The notes below the pieces were generated by a model. That model had not been told where the DNA came from. It ran no database searches and saw only the letters and a list, made by a program, of their open reading frames with translations. From positions 1 through 43,291 of the forward strand of contig CATKXO010000025.1 of NCBI GenBank assembly GCA_949840775.1: a stretch of DNA of 43,291 nt, read 5' to 3'. The first letter of the stretch is position 1. The number at the start of each line of letters is the position of its first letter. Both the position numbers and the translations under genes were made by a program. Positions 1 through 7,292 of this stretch are shown in pieces. This stretch comes from an uncultured bacterium. Lineage in GTDB: Bacteria; Bacillota; Clostridia; Oscillospirales; Oscillospiraceae.

Positions 1-579
1 AACAAAGTACATATGCCCTGTGATGCTCAGCTTGGTGGCGTCCAGGCTCCGCAGGAAGGTGGTACAGATGGTCTCCACCTGCTTGCGGTTGGCGCACTGC
101 TGATAGAGTTCAAACAGCTCCTCCGCCTTGCGGCAGCAGCCCCGCACATCCACCACATCGTCCATCATCAGATTGTCGCAGCGGAACACATGATCCCGCT
201 TGTCGAAGCTGATGTTGGCCAGCTTCTCATACTGGTTGGTTCTCTGATTCAGCGTCTCTTTCACCAGCTCCCGGGAAAGAATATCCGCCGTGTGCTTGTT
301 GTCCCGGCAGTAGGCCAGGTAGATATGGGTCTCGCCCATGGTGGTGACAGGATACCGCTCCCGGATATCCCCGGTGGCGGAACGGAAAGCGTCAGCGACG
401 GACAGCCGCTTGCCGCCGGAGTAGGGAATGTCCATCTCCCCGCAGAGTTTGGACAGGGCCTCCTTCTCCACCAGGAGATTGCTTAGGGAGAAATAGAGGA
501 ATTTTCCCAGCATATGCTCTTTGTCGCCCTGAGAGGTGCCGATGAAATCCTTCATATCAAATACGTTATTCATATCCAT
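1..579 (-). CDS. DUF6744-like mobile-element protein, 3' end outside window
   Basis: An open frame of 193 codons starts at the ATG at 577-579 and runs off the left edge, so the C-terminus is missing. A good Shine-Dalgarno (GAAAGGA) lies about 7 nt upstream. The N-terminus reads MDMNNVFDMKDFIGTS. I recognise the family loosely as the DUF6744 group carried by conjugative and integrative elements of Clostridia; its biochemical role is not known to me. It is 14 nt downstream of a DUF3854 primase-like gene on the same strand, a neighbourhood that fits an integrative element. No membrane segment or signal peptide is visible. Coding is secure; the family name is tentative. Confidence 0.7.
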   Translation of the reverse strand, partial: MDMNNVFDMKDFIGTSQGDKEHMLGKFLYFSLSNLLVEKEALSKLCGEMDIPYSGGKRLSVADAFRSATGDIRERYPVTTMGETHIYLAYCRDNKHTADILSRELVKETLNQRTNQYEKLANISFDKRDHVFRCDNLMMDDVVDVRGCCRKAEELFELYQQCANRKQVETICTTFLRSLDATKLSITGHMYFV

Positions 580-593
580 AATATGTCCTTTCT

Positions 594-1373
594 TTACATG
601 GCCGCCACCCGGCTGAGGAGGTAATCGTCCACCCCCTTGTAGGCCGGGTCCCAGGTGTATTTTGTGTACTTCCACCGTTTGATTTTTTGTACTTCCTTCC
701 GCATGGCGAGGATGGCCTTCCGGACCTCCGGCTTGGTGTTCTGGTCCATGTCCATGGCCTCCACCACCTCGGTGACGCCCAGGTCGCGGAGGGTCTTGGT
801 CAAACCATTCAGCGAATTGACACCGCCGATGCAGACAAACAGGGCGTCGTGGGCTAGGAAACTGGCTACGTCCCCTTTGAGGGGACCCTCCGTCAGATAG
901 GCCCGCTTGCTGGTGGTGTCGCCGGTGATATGGACCCAGGAATAGCTCCGGGTGCCGTTGGTCATATCCCGGCTGGACAGCCAGCGGTACTTGCGATCAT
1001 CGTCAGCGTCATCCAGGCGAATTTTCAGCCCCTGGATCAGGCCTTCCTTATTGCGGACAGGAATAATAAAGCCGTTTGGTCCGGCCAGGGTCCAGTCTCC
1101 GTAGTAGGTACGGAAGCCGGGCACGCCCAGCAGATCAAACCCGCAGGAGCGGAGCAAGGAGGCGAGAAGCCGCCGGTCCTGTTCCGTCTCTGGCATACTG
1201 CGGTACTGGTTGCGGGTGATCCGCTCCTCGGAGAGCCCCCGCTCCAGCAGATTTTCGTGATGCTTGTCCAAAAGGGTCAAATGGCCCAGCATGGCGGTGT
1301 ATGCGGCGTGCCGTTCCTCCAGGGAAACGGGCTGCCGTTCTATCTCTGTGTTTTGAGGAGTTGGCTGCTTGGG
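594..1373 (-). pseudogene. DUF3854/TOPRIM-like primase fragment, N-terminus lost
   Basis: The minus-strand frame ending at 594 codes a DUF3854-type domain: segments such as HENLLERGLSEERI, GFIIPVRNKEGLIQGLKIR, YLTEGPLKGDVASFLA and EAMDMDQNTKPEV are typical of the TOPRIM-like primase/helicase-loader proteins of integrative elements, where the E of TEGPLKGD and the D-x-D of MDMDQN are the expected metal-binding acids. The frame stays open up to 1583, but beyond about 1360-1373 it is only the antisense of a Y-family polymerase tail, so the native N-terminus (often a CHC2 zinc finger) is gone. I read this as a gene truncated by rearrangement. A chimeric 329-residue protein starting at 1583 is possible but unlikely. 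Confidence 0.65.
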
Positions 1374-1592
1374 GATAGCTGTGAACAGCTGAGCCTTTTT
1401 ACTGACCAGTCCGCCATCCAGAAGGACAGGGAGAAGGAACAGGCTGAACTTGAGCGGGAACGAAGAATGCAGAAAGCGATGCTGTCCATCAAGCAGAAGT
1501 TTGGCAAGAATGCTATTTTGAAAGCCTCTGATTTGCAGGAGGGCGCTACTACCATAGAGCGAAACAACCAGATTGGGGGGCATCAGGCTTGA
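1359..1592 (+). pseudogene. C-terminal remnant of a Y-family DNA polymerase (UmuC/ImpB-like)
   Basis: In this frame the last residues read EQLSLFTD, then a charged helix, then GKNAILKASDLQEGATTIERNNQIGGHQA-type sequence. This is the conserved tail of the error-prone Y-family polymerases carried by Gram-positive conjugative elements. The polymerase, finger and thumb regions are absent: upstream of about 1359 the DNA belongs to the opposite-strand DUF3854 gene. The stop TGA (1590-1592) overlaps the TTG start of the following YolD-like gene, the usual arrangement of this operon. It is a remnant with no start of its own. Confidence 0.7.
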
Positions 1593-2026
1593 GGAATCCT
1601 TATGAAGATATTATCAACTTGCCCCACCATGTCTCTCAGCGGCACCCGCAGATGCCTTTGGAGGATCGTGCGGCTCAGTTCAGCCCCTTCGCCGCTCTGA
1701 CTGGCCACGCAGCTGCAATCCAGGAAACCGCACGCTTAACCGATGAGTGAATCGAGTTGGACGAGGACGCTAAATGCATCCTGGATGAAAAACTGAGAAT
1801 ACTCCAAGATCATTTGGAGGAAGGGCCAGAGGTATCTATCACATATTTTCGTCCGGATACAAAAAAAGCCGGCGGCGCGTATATAACGGCCACCGGCTGG
1901 GTTAAAAGAATAGATGAATACAGTCGGACAGTGCTTTTGAAGCCCGATACCTTGATACCGATTGATAATATCTATGAGATAGAATGTTCTCTGTTCGATT
2001 TTCTGTCTGCCTCAGACACGCTTTGA
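1589..2026 (+). pseudogene. YolD-like protein with an in-frame TGA at codon 54
   Basis: The frame starts at TTG 1589 with NPYEDIINLPHHVS, continues through MPLEDRAAQFSPFAALTGH (the YolD-like signature), hits TGA at 1748-1750, and then resumes in the same frame with IELDEDAKCILDEKLRIL to 2026. YolD-like proteins accompany Y-family polymerases on Gram-positive mobile elements. Homologues usually have a sense codon, probably Arg, at the stop position, so a CGA-to-TGA change is the simplest explanation. An internal TTG at 1757 could restart the second half, but no ribosome site precedes it. The 3' end overlaps the convergent VWA gene by 15 nt. Confidence 0.7.
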
Positions 2027-2548
2027 TACTAATTCCCGCACAATATCGTCCCCCAGCAGCTGGCTGGTGCGGTAGATGTCCTGGCAGAACTGTTTCAAGC
2101 TGAAATCCATACCGGGTTCATCCTTGTCCAGCAGAATGCCGGTGACCTTGAAGCCGTGGTCTGACTGCTCCTGACTCAAGTCCTCCAGATATTCCTGGGA
2201 GAGCTCGCACTCGCCGTCGGTGATAAACACAATATCGGCGTTTTCAAAGCTCTCCTCTCTCATAAGCCGCAGAGCCTCGGACATGGGCGTCTCAAAATCG
2301 GTGTAGCCGTTGAGAAAAGTCTCGGCGGCGGACAGCTTATCCCGCATGGTATACTCCCCTGGCCGGAACAGATTAGTGATGAACTGCCCTCTGCTGGCAA
2401 AGTGAACCAGCGCAAAGCTGCAGCCGCTGCCGGCAGCGATCTCCAGCAGGGTCAGGGCCACGGCCTTGCCCCATGCGGCGGGGTCGCCTCTGGTTGAAAT
2501 AGATTCATCCAGACAGCAGATGTGAACCGCCCCAGTAAAAACGGACAA
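2012..2548 (-). pseudogene. C-terminal half of a VWA-domain protein (CoxE/ViaA-like), 5' end lost at IS junction
   Basis: The frame codes the second half of a von Willebrand A domain protein. The MIDAS motif appears as CLDESISTRGD (DxSxS-like), followed by DIVFITDGECE, the conserved ITDG strand. Full-length relatives carry several hundred residues upstream of the VWA domain and commonly pair with a MoxR/RavA AAA+ ATPase; neither is present here. The frame has only a poor TTG start at 2546-2548 and then runs into the IS3 end at about 2560, so the upstream part has been replaced. Any product would be an isolated VWA domain. Confidence 0.65.
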
Positions 2549-2559
2549 TAGACAAAAGG

Positions 2560-2593
2560 CCCCCTGTGTAGGAAAATAAGACTACACAGGGGG
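2560..2593. repeat. Perfect 12-bp inverted repeat at the left end of the IS3 element
   Basis: CCCCCTGTGTAG (2560-2571) and CTACACAGGGGG (2582-2593) are exact reverse complements around a 10-nt loop. The hairpin ends 7 bp before the transposase orfA start, and the truncated VWA gene abuts its other side. It probably contains the left terminal inverted repeat (tip TGTGTAG) and may block readthrough into the transposase. Confidence 0.6.
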
Positions 2594-2600
2594 TCGTAAT

Positions 2601-2918
2601 ATGGAGAAGCGAAAATACACAAAGATACAAGTACTGGAAACAGAGATCGTATCAATGCATAGGGCAGGAAAAACGCACAGAGAGATAGCAGAATATTTTG
2701 GATTAGAGCGCAGCCAGGTCAAAAAATGTTTGGAGAGATTCCGCTGCAGGCAGAGAAAGCAGGCGGCGGGAATACAGCCGAAGCCCAAAGGCCGTCCCCG
2801 CAAGGATGGCCAGCCGCCGCATCAAAGCGAGGCCGCAGAGCTTAAGAGGCTGCGGATGGAGAACCAGTTGCTGCGGGATTTTCTGAAACTTTCCGAAAGG
2901 GGGGGCGTGCGAGAGTAA
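2601..2918 (+). CDS. IS3-family transposase OrfA (helix-turn-helix)
   Basis: The 105-residue protein starts with MEKRKYTKIQVLETEIVSM. Its HTH covers roughly residues 20-50 (GKTHREIAEYFGLERSQVKKCL), followed by a basic stretch rich in K, R and P, and ends in a leucine-zipper-like helix (AAELKRLRMENQLLRDFL), as in IS3 OrfA proteins. OrfA binds the terminal repeats and joins OrfB through a programmed -1 frameshift. A run of seven G at 2899-2905, just before the stop, is a plausible slip region. OrfA itself looks intact, but its partner is broken. Confidence 0.85.
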   Translation: MEKRKYTKIQVLETEIVSMHRAGKTHREIAEYFGLERSQVKKCLERFRCRQRKQAAGIQPKPKGRPRKDGQPPHQSEAAELKRLRMENQLLRDFLKLSERGGVRE

Positions 2919-3361
2919 AGTATCATGTAATCTATCTTCACCGAAAAGACTATCCCATAACAGTCATGTGTCAGTTTTTCGGGGTATCACGGAGTGGGTA
3001 CTACGATTTTGTCCGCTGCCTGGGCCGGCCAGAGCGGGATGCAGAGCTGGGGCAGGTTCTTCGGGAGCAGCAGGCTCACGTCCGGCAGACGTATGGTTAC
3101 AGACGGATGTGGCTGGAGAGTCAGGGCATCCACCGAAACCCCAAGACTGTGCTGCGGGTAATGAAGAAATATGAGGTGCTGGCGGAGATTCGCAGGCCGA
3201 GGAAATGGCAGCAGATGGGGCAGCAGGTCCGCAAATATGAAAACCTGCTTAACCGGGAGTTTCACGCAGACAAGCCCAATAGCAAGTGGGTGACGGACAT
3301 CTCCTACATCCAAACCAGGCAAGGCATCTTGTATCTGTCTATGATCCGGGACCTCTACGAT
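2912..3361 (+). pseudogene. IS3-family transposase OrfB, truncated in the DDE domain
   Basis: The -1 frame relative to orfA reads VKYHVIYLHRKDYPITVMCQFFGVSRSGYYDF, then TYGYRRMWLES, and NREFHADKPNSKWVTDISYI, which includes the first catalytic Asp (WVTDISYI) of the IS3 rve integrase core. After LSMIRDLYD the expected continuation with the second Asp and the Glu is absent and unrelated sequence follows. The frame stays open by chance to 3553, but residues after 3361 are not transposase. The product cannot be catalytically competent. Confidence 0.8.
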
Positions 3362-3790
3362 ATCCTTGTAGCTCTCGCCAGTAAAAATGAACGCCCGCTT
3401 TGTATCCGGAAACTGGGCAGTCTGGTTGGAGAATGCGGTCAGTTCATCGGTCAGGGCCAGCTTGCCGATGCCGGAGCAGACGTAGTGAACAGCACAAAAG
3501 AGGTCGCCCAGATGAGCAATCGCCGCCACCCGGGTACTGCCCCAGGGGTTTGAACCACGGCCTCGTGTAATGGCAGATATACAACACGAATGGAGCGCAT
3601 TTGTCCAGATACCGGCGGCGCGACTGTAACACAATATCCGGCAGGTAAAATATTTTTGGTTCGTCTCCGGAGCATCCACTTTGGTTGACATCCTTACAAA
3701 TAAGACATTGTTGCAGCAATTCCCGTCTTGACTGCCATATCGGAAATACCGTTTGCTTATCACACCTATAACCTGGACTCACTATCCCCC
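3362..3790 (-). pseudogene. Unidentified degenerate coding remnant
   Basis: No intact gene covers this stretch. Two minus-strand frames show protein-like sequence that swaps near 3545: one with KIFYLPDIVLQSRRRYLD and CHYTRPWFKPLG (about 3550-3760), the other with AHLGDLFCAVHYVCSGIG and FPDTKRAFIFTGESYKD (about 3370-3530). This looks like one former gene with a frameshift, joined at 3361 to the broken IS. I do not recognise the family. It could also be non-coding filler from the recombination junction. Confidence 0.35.
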
Positions 3791-3796
3791 TGCACA

Positions 3797-3840
3797 CAAA
3801 AAATGCCCCCGCGGCCGACAGATAACGTCGATTGCGGGGG
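3797..3840 (-). terminator. Rho-independent terminator downstream of the helicase gene
   Basis: Read on the minus strand, CCCCCGC (3834-3840) pairs with GCGGGGG (3806-3812) around a 21-nt loop and is followed by a T-rich run (complement of 3797-3804). It lies about 110 nt past the helicase stop, and no other minus-strand gene lies between. Confidence 0.75.
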
Positions 3841-3947
3841 ATGTTCCCTTAGACTAATTCGCTGCCATTTTTCTTCCTGTGCGGCCGCAGCCTGCCGCAA
3901 ATCCTCCTGTCCATAATAACCCAGTGCGCAATCTTTTCCACATAAAC

Positions 3948-6776
3948 TCACACAGGGTCATTGCCCAGCGGAATCATATATGTACATTTCTCGTCCTCGT
4001 TGTGATAATTGGTGCACCCATAAAAGACGCTCCCATTTTTCGGGTTCTTTCTGACAATCAAATATCCGTCTGCGCATTTCGGGCATTTCAAAATATCGTG
4101 TTTGTACACTTTGTCGTTGGTCATGAAGTCGCAGACCTCCGCCTCATTCGTGCAGATCCACAGGTTAAGCCCGTAATTTTTATTGAACTCATATTTCAGC
4201 GGAAAACCGCATACAGGACAGCGCAGATTGAACAGGTCAACCACCTGCATATTGATCTCATCTGCGTGCGGGATATGAAAATCCTGAATCAACTCTACCA
4301 GGAACCGGGAGGGCCGGTTTTTGGGCACCGCGATATAGACACGGTTCTTTGTACGGGTCATAGCCACATAGAACAGCCGGCGCTCCTCCGCGAAGGGCAT
4401 ACTGTTGTCCTCATAGGTTACAAGCTTGATAATAGGGTCATCCTCAATCTGACAGGGGAATCCGAATTTTCCCTCAAACATGTTGATCAGAATCACGTTG
4501 TCGTACCCCAGCCCCTTGGAGCTGTGGGCCGTCATAAAGGAAATTTTGGCTCTGGGATAGCGCGTGCTCTGGATATACTCCTTGGAAGCTTCCTTAAACT
4601 TTCCTGTCCTGCACAGCTTATATTTGTCGTAGTTGTAGCGCCCAATCAGCAGGATGGAGCTGGTTTCTCCATACTCCGCAATGATGCTGCCCACCATCTT
4701 CTCGATCTTCTCCGCGAGAGCCTTCATGGGCCGAAAGCTGTCGTCAAACACCTCCAGAACAATGGGGTTGCTCAGGTGTTTGGGAGAAATCAGCTGTTTT
4801 CGGAGCTGAGCGGAATTTTTCTGGACAAAGCCGCCGGCAATATCAATCAGCTCCTGGGAGTTGCGGTATGTGTGGGTAATTTTCAGCTCCGTTCCCGCAC
4901 CCATCAACTCCAGGAACCGGGTAAACAGGGTGATGTCGGAACCGGAAAAGGCGTAGATCGACTGCCAGTCGTCCCCCACCGCAACCACCTTTGCCCGTGT
5001 GATCTCAGACAGCCGCTTGGTCAGGTTGAAGCGCTGCCGGGCAATGTCCTGAAACTCGTCAATGATGATGTATTTGTAGGGGAGCTCAATCCGCTGCCGC
5101 TCAATCTCCTGAAGATAGAAGTGGGCATCGTTAATCATGTCGGCAAAGTCGATCTGATTTCTCTGCTTCAGCACCGCCTGATAGTGGTGGTACACCTGCT
5201 CTGCAATATCCAAAAACAGCAGCGTCCTGGGGTTGTCCGTCCTTTCCCGCAGGCTGGAAAAGCCATTTTCGTCATACCCTGTGGTCTTGTACTGCTCTAT
5301 AAATTTCATCATAAAGACGATGAGCTTGTAGATATATTTGTCCTTTCCGGTCTCGACGATTTTTTGATAGACCTCCTCCACATTTCTCGGCCTCAGGACA
5401 AATCCCTCTGTTTCCAGGCACTCTCTCAGGTGCGTAAGCAGAGAGCGGCCGTCGTTATACTGGGACCAGGTTTCAAGCAATGTTGTTCGATTTTCATTGT
5501 GCAGGCGGCGCTTATCCCAGATGGTTTTTTTATACCGCTCCCGCTGCCTTGGGGTGAAGATTGTGCTGTATCCGCGCTCGCTCAGGGCATAGTGCTCCAG
5601 CCAGGCGGTGTGTTCCCCCTGGGTAATGCAGAAATCCGGGGTGTATTTTTTATTCCGTGAGGGAGAGCCAAAGGGATATACCCGTTCATATTCATAATCC
5701 AGACCGTTCAGATAGAGGAAATTCGCGATTTGAACCTCCTGAACAGAGCGCAGATACTCCCCGGTGATCGTCCGGGTCTTCCGGGAGCGCTGCTGCTCCA
5801 CTTTTTTGATGTACTCGCCCAGGCCGCTTTTCAGCGTCTCAAAATCCTGGGCGGCCTTATAAAGATGGTACTGATTCAAATCAGAAAACTCAAATACATC
5901 TTCCGAAAGATCAAAATAGTACCCCAGGAACAGCACCAGATTCCGCATCAGGGGCTTATTGTTAAAAATGGCCTTCTCCAGCATGTCAAAGATGATCTGG
6001 TAAGAGGAAAAGTTGACCTCAGGCGGCTGCGCGGAGAACTGCTTTACAATATCAAAGGCAAAGGAGTGGAAGGTACAGATTTTTGCCGGGATTCCAAGCC
6101 CTCTATTGATACGGTCCCGAAGCTCTCCAATCGCCTTGTTGGTATAAGAGATGACAATGATCTCCTGGGGATTGATACGTTTCCGCTCCACCAGATATTT
6201 TACCTTTGCCGCCATGGTGGTCGTCTTGCCGGCGCCGGCGCCCGCCACAAGAAGACAGTAGTCGTCGTCAGTGATGACCGCCCGCCGCTGTTCCTCGTCC
6301 AGCTGAATGCCGGGGTCGATGTCCTTGAGAATATTGTCAAAATACGCTTTTTCCTTGACAAGGGTCCGGTTTACATGATTGGTATTGTGGGTTGTGATGT
6401 CATCGGACAGCGTATGCATTTTGCTTAAAAACCGCTTTAAGGCGTCAATGTCCACACGAAATGTTGCGGCGTGATTGCACACGTACTGAAAAATCAGCTT
6501 GTTTTTCAGCTCGCGGTAATATTTCCCATATGTATCCCTCAGCTTCTCCCCGTCCCGGTGGGAGATGTAGTGGTCCTCAGAAAAAAGCGCAGTATAATCC
6601 CGGTCGAAGGACAGCAGCAGGTTTCCGATGTTTTGATAATCAAGTTTTTGATTCCGGGAAACCGGAGGGCCTGCCTGGGCCGCAGAAAAGTACGTTGCCG
6701 GCAGTCCGCAGTGCGGACACAGTTCAGCTTTGTCAGAGATCGAATTTCCGCACTCCGGGCATTTGATTAAAGCCAT
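3948..6776 (-). CDS. UvrD/HelD-type superfamily 1 helicase with terminal zinc ribbons and a PD-(D/E)xK-like insert
   Basis: A 942-residue SF1A DNA helicase. An N-terminal zinc ribbon has C6/C9/C20/C23. The Q motif is near 160, Walker A (AGAGAGKT) near 178-185, Walker B (IIDEFQD) near 571, motif III (GDDWQSIYAFSG) near 601, motif V (TAHSSKGL) near 749 and motif VI (RRLFYVAMTRTK) near 799. Between them, residues 345-425 contain YTPDF and WLEHY, the helicase IV-like insert that resembles a PD-(D/E)xK nuclease fold (acids D380 and E394; Lys of the triad uncertain). Two C4 zinc fingers of topoisomerase type close the protein (853-930). It has its own promoter and terminator and borders mobile DNA, so a repair or phage-defence role is possible. 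Function beyond helicase/translocase is inference. Confidence 0.88.
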   Translation of the reverse strand: MALIKCPECGNSISDKAELCPHCGLPATYFSAAQAGPPVSRNQKLDYQNIGNLLLSFDRDYTALFSEDHYISHRDGEKLRDTYGKYYRELKNKLIFQYVCNHAATFRVDIDALKRFLSKMHTLSDDITTHNTNHVNRTLVKEKAYFDNILKDIDPGIQLDEEQRRAVITDDDYCLLVAGAGAGKTTTMAAKVKYLVERKRINPQEIIVISYTNKAIGELRDRINRGLGIPAKICTFHSFAFDIVKQFSAQPPEVNFSSYQIIFDMLEKAIFNNKPLMRNLVLFLGYYFDLSEDVFEFSDLNQYHLYKAAQDFETLKSGLGEYIKKVEQQRSRKTRTITGEYLRSVQEVQIANFLYLNGLDYEYERVYPFGSPSRNKKYTPDFCITQGEHTAWLEHYALSERGYSTIFTPRQRERYKKTIWDKRRLHNENRTTLLETWSQYNDGRSLLTHLRECLETEGFVLRPRNVEEVYQKIVETGKDKYIYKLIVFMMKFIEQYKTTGYDENGFSSLRERTDNPRTLLFLDIAEQVYHHYQAVLKQRNQIDFADMINDAHFYLQEIERQRIELPYKYIIIDEFQDIARQRFNLTKRLSEITRAKVVAVGDDWQSIYAFSGSDITLFTRFLELMGAGTELKITHTYRNSQELIDIAGGFVQKNSAQLRKQLISPKHLSNPIVLEVFDDSFRPMKALAEKIEKMVGSIIAEYGETSSILLIGRYNYDKYKLCRTGKFKEASKEYIQSTRYPRAKISFMTAHSSKGLGYDNVILINMFEGKFGFPCQIEDDPIIKLVTYEDNSMPFAEERRLFYVAMTRTKNRVYIAVPKNRPSRFLVELIQDFHIPHADEINMQVVDLFNLRCPVCGFPLKYEFNKNYGLNLWICTNEAEVCDFMTNDKVYKHDILKCPKCADGYLIVRKNPKNGSVFYGCTNYHNEDEKCTYMIPLGNDPV

Positions 6777-6863
6777 GCTTCCCCTCCTGACACATACTTT
6801 GTAATTGTACTCGGTATTTTACAGCCTCTTCAAAATCCTCTCGCACAACAGCACATTTTGTCT

Positions 6864-6892
6864 ATTATACACGATTTTTCTGTATGACGCAA
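6864..6892 (-). promoter_or_regulatory. Sigma-A type promoter of the helicase gene
   Basis: On the minus strand TTGCGT (6887-6892), 17 bp, TATAAT (6864-6869). It lies about 90 bp upstream of the helicase ATG, which has GGAGGGG as its ribosome site. Confidence 0.7.
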
Positions 6893-6908
6893 TTTCTTTC
6901 AGGGGAAG

Positions 6909-7054
6909 GGAGTGCCCCAACGCGCATTTTATCCGGAGATCAACTGTAGGGGCCGCCCCCCTGGGCGGCCCGAAACCGGAAGAGATATTGCGTTTTGGCG
7001 GGCCGCCGAGGGCGGCGGCCCCTACATTAAAATCTGCGAAAAGGACAATCCCCA
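6909..7054. repeat. Palindromic intergenic element, long form (copy 1)
   Basis: The core at 6945-7026 has ends TGTAGGGG and CCCCTACA and two internal hairpins with GC-rich arms. About 35 bp on the left (AGTGCCCCAACGCGCATTTT) and 28 bp on the right (ATCTGCGAAAAGGACAATCC) are shared nearly base for base with the copy at 17936-18082. It starts 16 bp upstream of the helicase -35. With the two promoters it accounts for most of the 516-bp gap between the divergent helicase and purine operons. Confidence 0.85.
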
Positions 7055-7150
7055 GGGGAACAGCTGCTGTTTCAATCCAAAAAAGTGCGGAATGTGTATT
7101 GGGGGACGACTTCTCTGATAAACATATTTGGGGGAGGAACGGAAAATCTC

Positions 7151-7179
7151 TTGACATTTGCGGGAAAAAACGATATTTT
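7151..7179 (+). promoter_or_regulatory. Sigma-A type promoter of the purine salvage operon
   Basis: TTGACA (7151-7156), 17 bp, TATTTT (7174-7179). Transcription would start near 7186, leaving a leader of about 105 nt before the first gene. I looked for a purine riboswitch in that leader and did not find its conserved core. Confidence 0.75.
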
Positions 7180-7292
7180 AAGAATATAGAAAACGTACCT
7201 GCGGGAAGGAAACCAAATCCGTTTTGGACCGAGTTTCAAGCTTGCGGGTCATTTTATTTTCCGAATACAATATAAAAAGGGAGGCTTCATTG

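Larger units (their letters stand above)
2560..3361 (+). mobile_element. IS3-family insertion sequence, 3' part missing
   Basis: The segment has a left-end inverted repeat, orfA with a helix-turn-helix, and orfB in the -1 frame with the start of an rve-type DDE domain. Homology stops abruptly after the RDLYD motif near 3361, so about half of orfB and the right terminal repeat are absent. The element cannot move by itself. Confidence 0.75.

Noticed and set aside
1374-1583. N-terminal extension of the DUF3854 protein up to 1583
   Set aside because: These codons are the antisense of the conserved Y-family polymerase tail, so the extension is accidental.
3540-3570. tRNA-like GGTTTGAACCACGG string
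   Set aside because: No cloverleaf arms or acceptor stem can be formed around it; it lies inside a degenerate coding remnant.
3879-5660. Plus-strand frame of 593 codons opposite the helicase
   Set aside because: The helicase on the other strand has all SF1 motifs; this frame has none.
7180-7290. Purine riboswitch in the leader of the adenine deaminase operon
   Set aside because: I looked for the paired loops and conserved core (TATA...GTTTCTACC-like segments) and did not find them; the leader remains unexplained.
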